Source: an uncultured Campylobacter sp. | GTDB lineage: Bacteria > Campylobacterota > Campylobacteria > Campylobacterales > Campylobacteraceae | DNA: 8,074 nucleotides | NCBI RefSeq assembly: GCF_938045535.1 | Contig: NZ_CALIMQ010000056.1 | Span: forward strand, 1 to 8,074 | Direction: 5' to 3' | Translations under genes and position numbers: made by a program | Part shown: positions 6,541-8,074 of the stretch, one piece after another | How the letters are laid out: each line of letters opens with the position of its first letter | How positions within the stretch are numbered: position 1 is the first letter of the stretch | The notes under the pieces: model-generated | Database searches by the model: none | What the model was told of the DNA's origin: nothing | The model's input: the letters and a program-made list of their open reading frames with translations, nothing else

Positions 6541-7356
6541 TTAAAATTTCAAACTCTCTTGTTCTAATAGTCGCAAATCCGAAATCTTTCGCCTAAATTC
6601 GGCGAAATTCGCGTCCAGCTCGCGTTTGCGTTTTACGGCGATATCTATAAACTCGTCCTCTTTTTCGATACCTACAAATTTTCGTCCTAGTAAATTCGCA
6701 GCTACGCCGGTCGTCGCAGAGCCTGCAAAAGGATCACAAACGACGCTATTTTGAGTGCTCGCCATTAAAATTAACCGCACCAAAAGCGGCAGCGGTTTTT
6801 GCGTTGGATGCTTGCCGCACGCCTTCTCCCACGGCGCGATCGCAGGCAAGCTCCACACGTCGCGCATCTGCTTGTCGCTGTTTAGCTTTTTCATTAGCTC
6901 GTAGTTGAAAATATGCTTAAATTTCTCGCTTTTTCTTGCCCAGATGATCTGTTCCGAGCCGTGCGTGAGATAGCGGCAGCTGAAATTCGGCGGCGGATTG
7001 GTCTTCGCCCACGTGATGACATTTAGGATTTTGTAGTCCAGCTTTTGCAGCGCCCGACCGATCGAAAAAATATTGTGATACGTTCCGCTTATCATTACGC
7101 TGCCGTTATCCGTCAGGGCGTCTTTAGCAAGAGCGAGCCATTTAATATTAAATTTATCTATCTCGTCAATACCGTAACCCTTATCCCAATCGCCTTTATT
7201 TACGCTTACGATTTTTCCGCTTTGAATGCTAAGTCCATCATTTGAGAGAAAATACGGCGGGTCGGCAAAAATGAGGTCAAACTCGCCTTTAAACTTAGGC
7301 AAAATATTGAAGCAATCGCCTTTAAAAAGCTTAAAATCATCGGCTAACTTAAACAT
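6541..7356 (-). CDS. Adenine-N6 DNA methyltransferase, DpnA (M2.DpnII)-like, GATC-type
   Basis: Type II modification enzyme that transfers methyl from S-adenosylmethionine to adenine in DNA. The 271-residue protein has the beta-class order: catalytic DPPY at residues 32-35 (in IFADPPYFLSN), the GDWDK segment at 55-59, ITWAKTNPPPNFSCRYLTH at 114-132, HPTQKP at 183-188 and the cofactor motif DPFAGSATTG at 208-217, then FVGIE. These stretches closely resemble DpnA of the Streptococcus DpnII system as I remember it, and the neighbouring endonuclease is also DpnII-like, so GATC is the expected target. The start codon overlaps the end of the endonuclease reading frame by eight bases, implying translational coupling, though a modest AAAGAG precedes the ATG and may allow independent translation. 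Intact. No DpnM-type (alpha-class) methylase is visible; one could lie beyond the right edge. Confidence 0.95.
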   Translation of the reverse strand: MFKLADDFKLFKGDCFNILPKFKGEFDLIFADPPYFLSNDGLSIQSGKIVSVNKGDWDKGYGIDEIDKFNIKWLALAKDALTDNGSVMISGTYHNIFSIGRALQKLDYKILNVITWAKTNPPPNFSCRYLTHGSEQIIWARKSEKFKHIFNYELMKKLNSDKQMRDVWSLPAIAPWEKACGKHPTQKPLPLLVRLILMASTQNSVVCDPFAGSATTGVAANLLGRKFVGIEKEDEFIDIAVKRKRELDANFAEFRRKISDLRLLEQESLKF

Positions 7357-7705
7357 CTTTAAGCTCTTTTATAAAGTAATAAAGCGTGGCGAGATTATAA
7401 ATTTTAACGCTTTTGTAGGCTTCTTCCAGTTTGTTTTTAGCCGCCAGCCACCCCTGTCCGTCGGTTATCCAGATAAATTTAAATCCGCCACAAAGCGCGA
7501 TCTTTTGTGCTATTTCGATATAAGACCTTGCGACTTCATTTAGCTTCGAACCGCCCGTGCCGTAAAAATTCGCCTCGATCAGATATGTTACGCCGCCTGC
7601 GCTAATGACGAAATCGAAAATCTTTTGATCGCTTCCTAAATTTAGAGCAAAATTCCTACTGCTAACCTCGGTTTGAAAGCAGATATTTTCACTCTTTTCG
7701 AGCAA
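7349..7705 (-). CDS. DpnII-family restriction endonuclease, C-terminal part (separated from its N-terminus)
   Basis: C-terminal nuclease half of a type II endonuclease of the DpnII/MboI family (expected to cut GATC). The 118 codons begin at a TTG with no ribosome binding site; true homology starts at about SENICFQTEV (residues 5-14), so this is a severed gene end rather than an independent gene. Visible family features are FDFVI at 30-34, YLIEANFY at 41-48 (acidic residues of the PD-(D/E)xK-type site), GSKLNEVARSY at 52-62 and WITDGQGW at 79-86, all very close to DpnII as I remember it. It overlaps the methyltransferase start by eight bases. The first residues lie in the left copy of the 22-bp inverted repeat. 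The missing middle part is immediately upstream but on the opposite strand. Inverting that segment joins SENICFQ to TEVSSRNF in the same frame. Confidence 0.93.
   Translation of the reverse strand: MLEKSENICFQTEVSSRNFALNLGSDQKIFDFVISAGGVTYLIEANFYGTGGSKLNEVARSYIEIAQKIALCGGFKFIWITDGQGWLAAKNKLEEAYKSVKIYNLATLYYFIKELKDV
7672..7693 (+). repeat. Left inverted repeat bounding the flipped segment
   Basis: Twenty-two bases complementary to 7991-8012 with one mismatch (7679 versus 8005). Its core reads CAGATATTTTCACT on the plus strand. On the minus strand it encodes SENICFQ of the endonuclease C-terminal part. Confidence 0.9.
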
Positions 7706-8020
7706 AACAAAGGGTGTTTTGATGTGTTAAATTTACTCATTGCCGTTCGCGATAAAAACACGGACGTGATAGAGGCTAACGGTGAGCTAACGAAACTTGG
7801 AACGTATTTTAAAAGTCCAGAAAAAATTTATGAGTTTTGCCAAGAAAGCGGGCTAGATAAAATTTTTACGGACGGAAAGGTTAAAAATTTGCACGATTAC
7901 GTATTTGGCGTGGAGGTTGGGCTCGATACGAACGCGCGAAAAAATCGCGGAGGCGTAAATTTCGCGCGAACGATTTCAGAGTATCTTGAAAGTGAAAATA
8001 TCTGTTTTCAAATCCTTTGA
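7673..8020 (+). CDS. DpnII-family restriction endonuclease, middle part, in inverted orientation
   Basis: Plus-strand frame whose protein matches the middle of DpnII-type endonucleases, opposite in direction to the rest of the gene. Key stretches are LFEQNKGCFDVLNLLIAVRD (residues 8-27) and YVFGVEVGLDTNARKNRGG (76-94), the latter corresponding to YVTGVEVGMDTNGRKNRTG of DpnII as I recall it. The TTG start and first codons fall in the left inverted repeat, and the frame ends at a TGA a few bases past the right repeat after the foreign residues I-L. There is no ribosome binding site, so it is probably not a functional gene as drawn. Genuine endonuclease sequence runs from about 7682 to 8010. Confidence 0.92.
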   Translation: MKADIFTLFEQNKGCFDVLNLLIAVRDKNTDVIEANGELTKLGTYFKSPEKIYEFCQESGLDKIFTDGKVKNLHDYVFGVEVGLDTNARKNRGGVNFARTISEYLESENICFQIL

Positions 8021-8074
8021 ACCGAGTAAAAAATCAAGCGTGTGGAGCTTGATAGAAACGGCTTTTAGATTTTT
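7976..8074 (-). pseudogene. DpnII-family restriction endonuclease, N-terminal part, truncated by the inversion and by the window edge
   Basis: Reading the minus strand inward from 8074 gives a 32-residue open frame ending at TGA (7976-7978). It includes KNLKAVSIKLHTLDFLLGSK, which parallels the KNVSSIKVALNIMNSLIGSK stretch near the N-terminus of DpnII as I recall it. The true N-terminus, perhaps 30 residues, lies beyond the window. The frame enters the right inverted repeat as DLKTDIFT and then reads FKIL and stops, because the inverted middle segment follows. If that segment is flipped, DIFT continues into LFEQNKGCFDVL, exactly as the family requires. The three parts would then give about 241 residues in the window, consistent with a full-length enzyme near DpnII size. 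Confidence 0.9.
7991..8012 (-). repeat. Right inverted repeat bounding the flipped segment
   Basis: Reverse complement of 7672-7693 with one mismatch. On the plus strand it encodes SENICFQ at the end of the middle part; on the minus strand the same bases encode LKTDIFT of the N-terminal part. The repeat is thus read in two different ways within one gene. Confidence 0.9.

Larger units (their letters stand above)
7672..8012. mobile_element. Putative invertible segment inside the restriction endonuclease gene
   Basis: A 341-base interval (297 bases between the repeats, a multiple of three) bounded by the 22-bp inverted repeats. In the orientation shown it splits the endonuclease into three pieces in alternating orientation. 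Flipped on paper, it restores one continuous frame: KNLK...LKTDIFT (N part), LFEQNKG...YLESENICFQ (middle), TEVSSRNF...ELKDV (C part). No recombinase lies in the window. It could be a site-specific intragenic inversion switch, a one-time inversion by recombination at the short repeats, or an assembly or amplification artefact. Two clean junctions at the same repeat pair argue against a simple chimeric fold-back. Confidence 0.75.

Noticed and set aside
7672..8012. Simple amplification chimera as the sole explanation of the inversion
   Set aside because: A single template switch would give one fold-back junction; here both edges are clean and use the same repeat pair, so true inversion is favoured, though read evidence is needed.
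7673..8020. Treating the plus-strand frame as an independent small gene convergent with the endonuclease
   Set aside because: Its content is the missing middle of the same endonuclease and its ends coincide with the inverted repeats; it has no ribosome binding site.

Overview
The window looks like chromosomal DNA from a Campylobacter, probably one of the higher-GC, mostly oral species (C. gracilis / C. rectus / C. showae type). The intergenic DNA is full of TAAATTT and AATTTTAAAATT words, the genes are moderately GC-rich, and the gene set (a short epsilonproteobacterial Sua5/YciO/YrdC-type protein, a GntP permease, a type I glycerate kinase) fits. The genus is an inference from composition and protein style, not from a marker gene.

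Layout, left to right. 1-719: no convincing gene. 720-3593 (minus): a carbohydrate-acid module of a GntP-family permease followed by a glycerate kinase, separated by 360 bases rich in palindromes. 3594-4636: about 1 kb with no convincing gene, containing a strong hairpin, a degenerate GGCGATAG-like low-complexity stretch and an A11-G10 homopolymer. 4637-5972 (minus): a two-gene unit of an EamA/DMT exporter followed 13 bases later by a short YrdC-domain protein, with a candidate promoter just upstream. 5973-6540: intergenic. 6541-8074 (minus): a GATC-type (DpnII-like) restriction-modification system, with a DpnA-like adenine methyltransferase intact and its restriction endonuclease gene rearranged.

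The main observation is in the last 750 bases. The DpnII-family endonuclease is present as three pieces in alternating orientation: the N-terminal part on the minus strand at the right edge, the middle part on the PLUS strand, and the C-terminal part on the minus strand. The middle part is bounded by a 22-bp inverted repeat with a single mismatch (7672-7693 and 7991-8012). Inverting the sequence between and including these repeats, on paper, fuses all three parts in frame into one continuous DpnII-like protein with no stop. The window therefore shows the OFF orientation of what looks like an intragenic invertible segment (or a fixed inversion), with the protective methyltransferase left intact. 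That arrangement could make restriction phase-variable while methylation stays on. No recombinase gene lies in the window, and an assembly artefact must still be excluded.

The permease and glycerate kinase probably act together: uptake of glycerate (or a related sugar acid) followed by phosphorylation into lower glycolysis.
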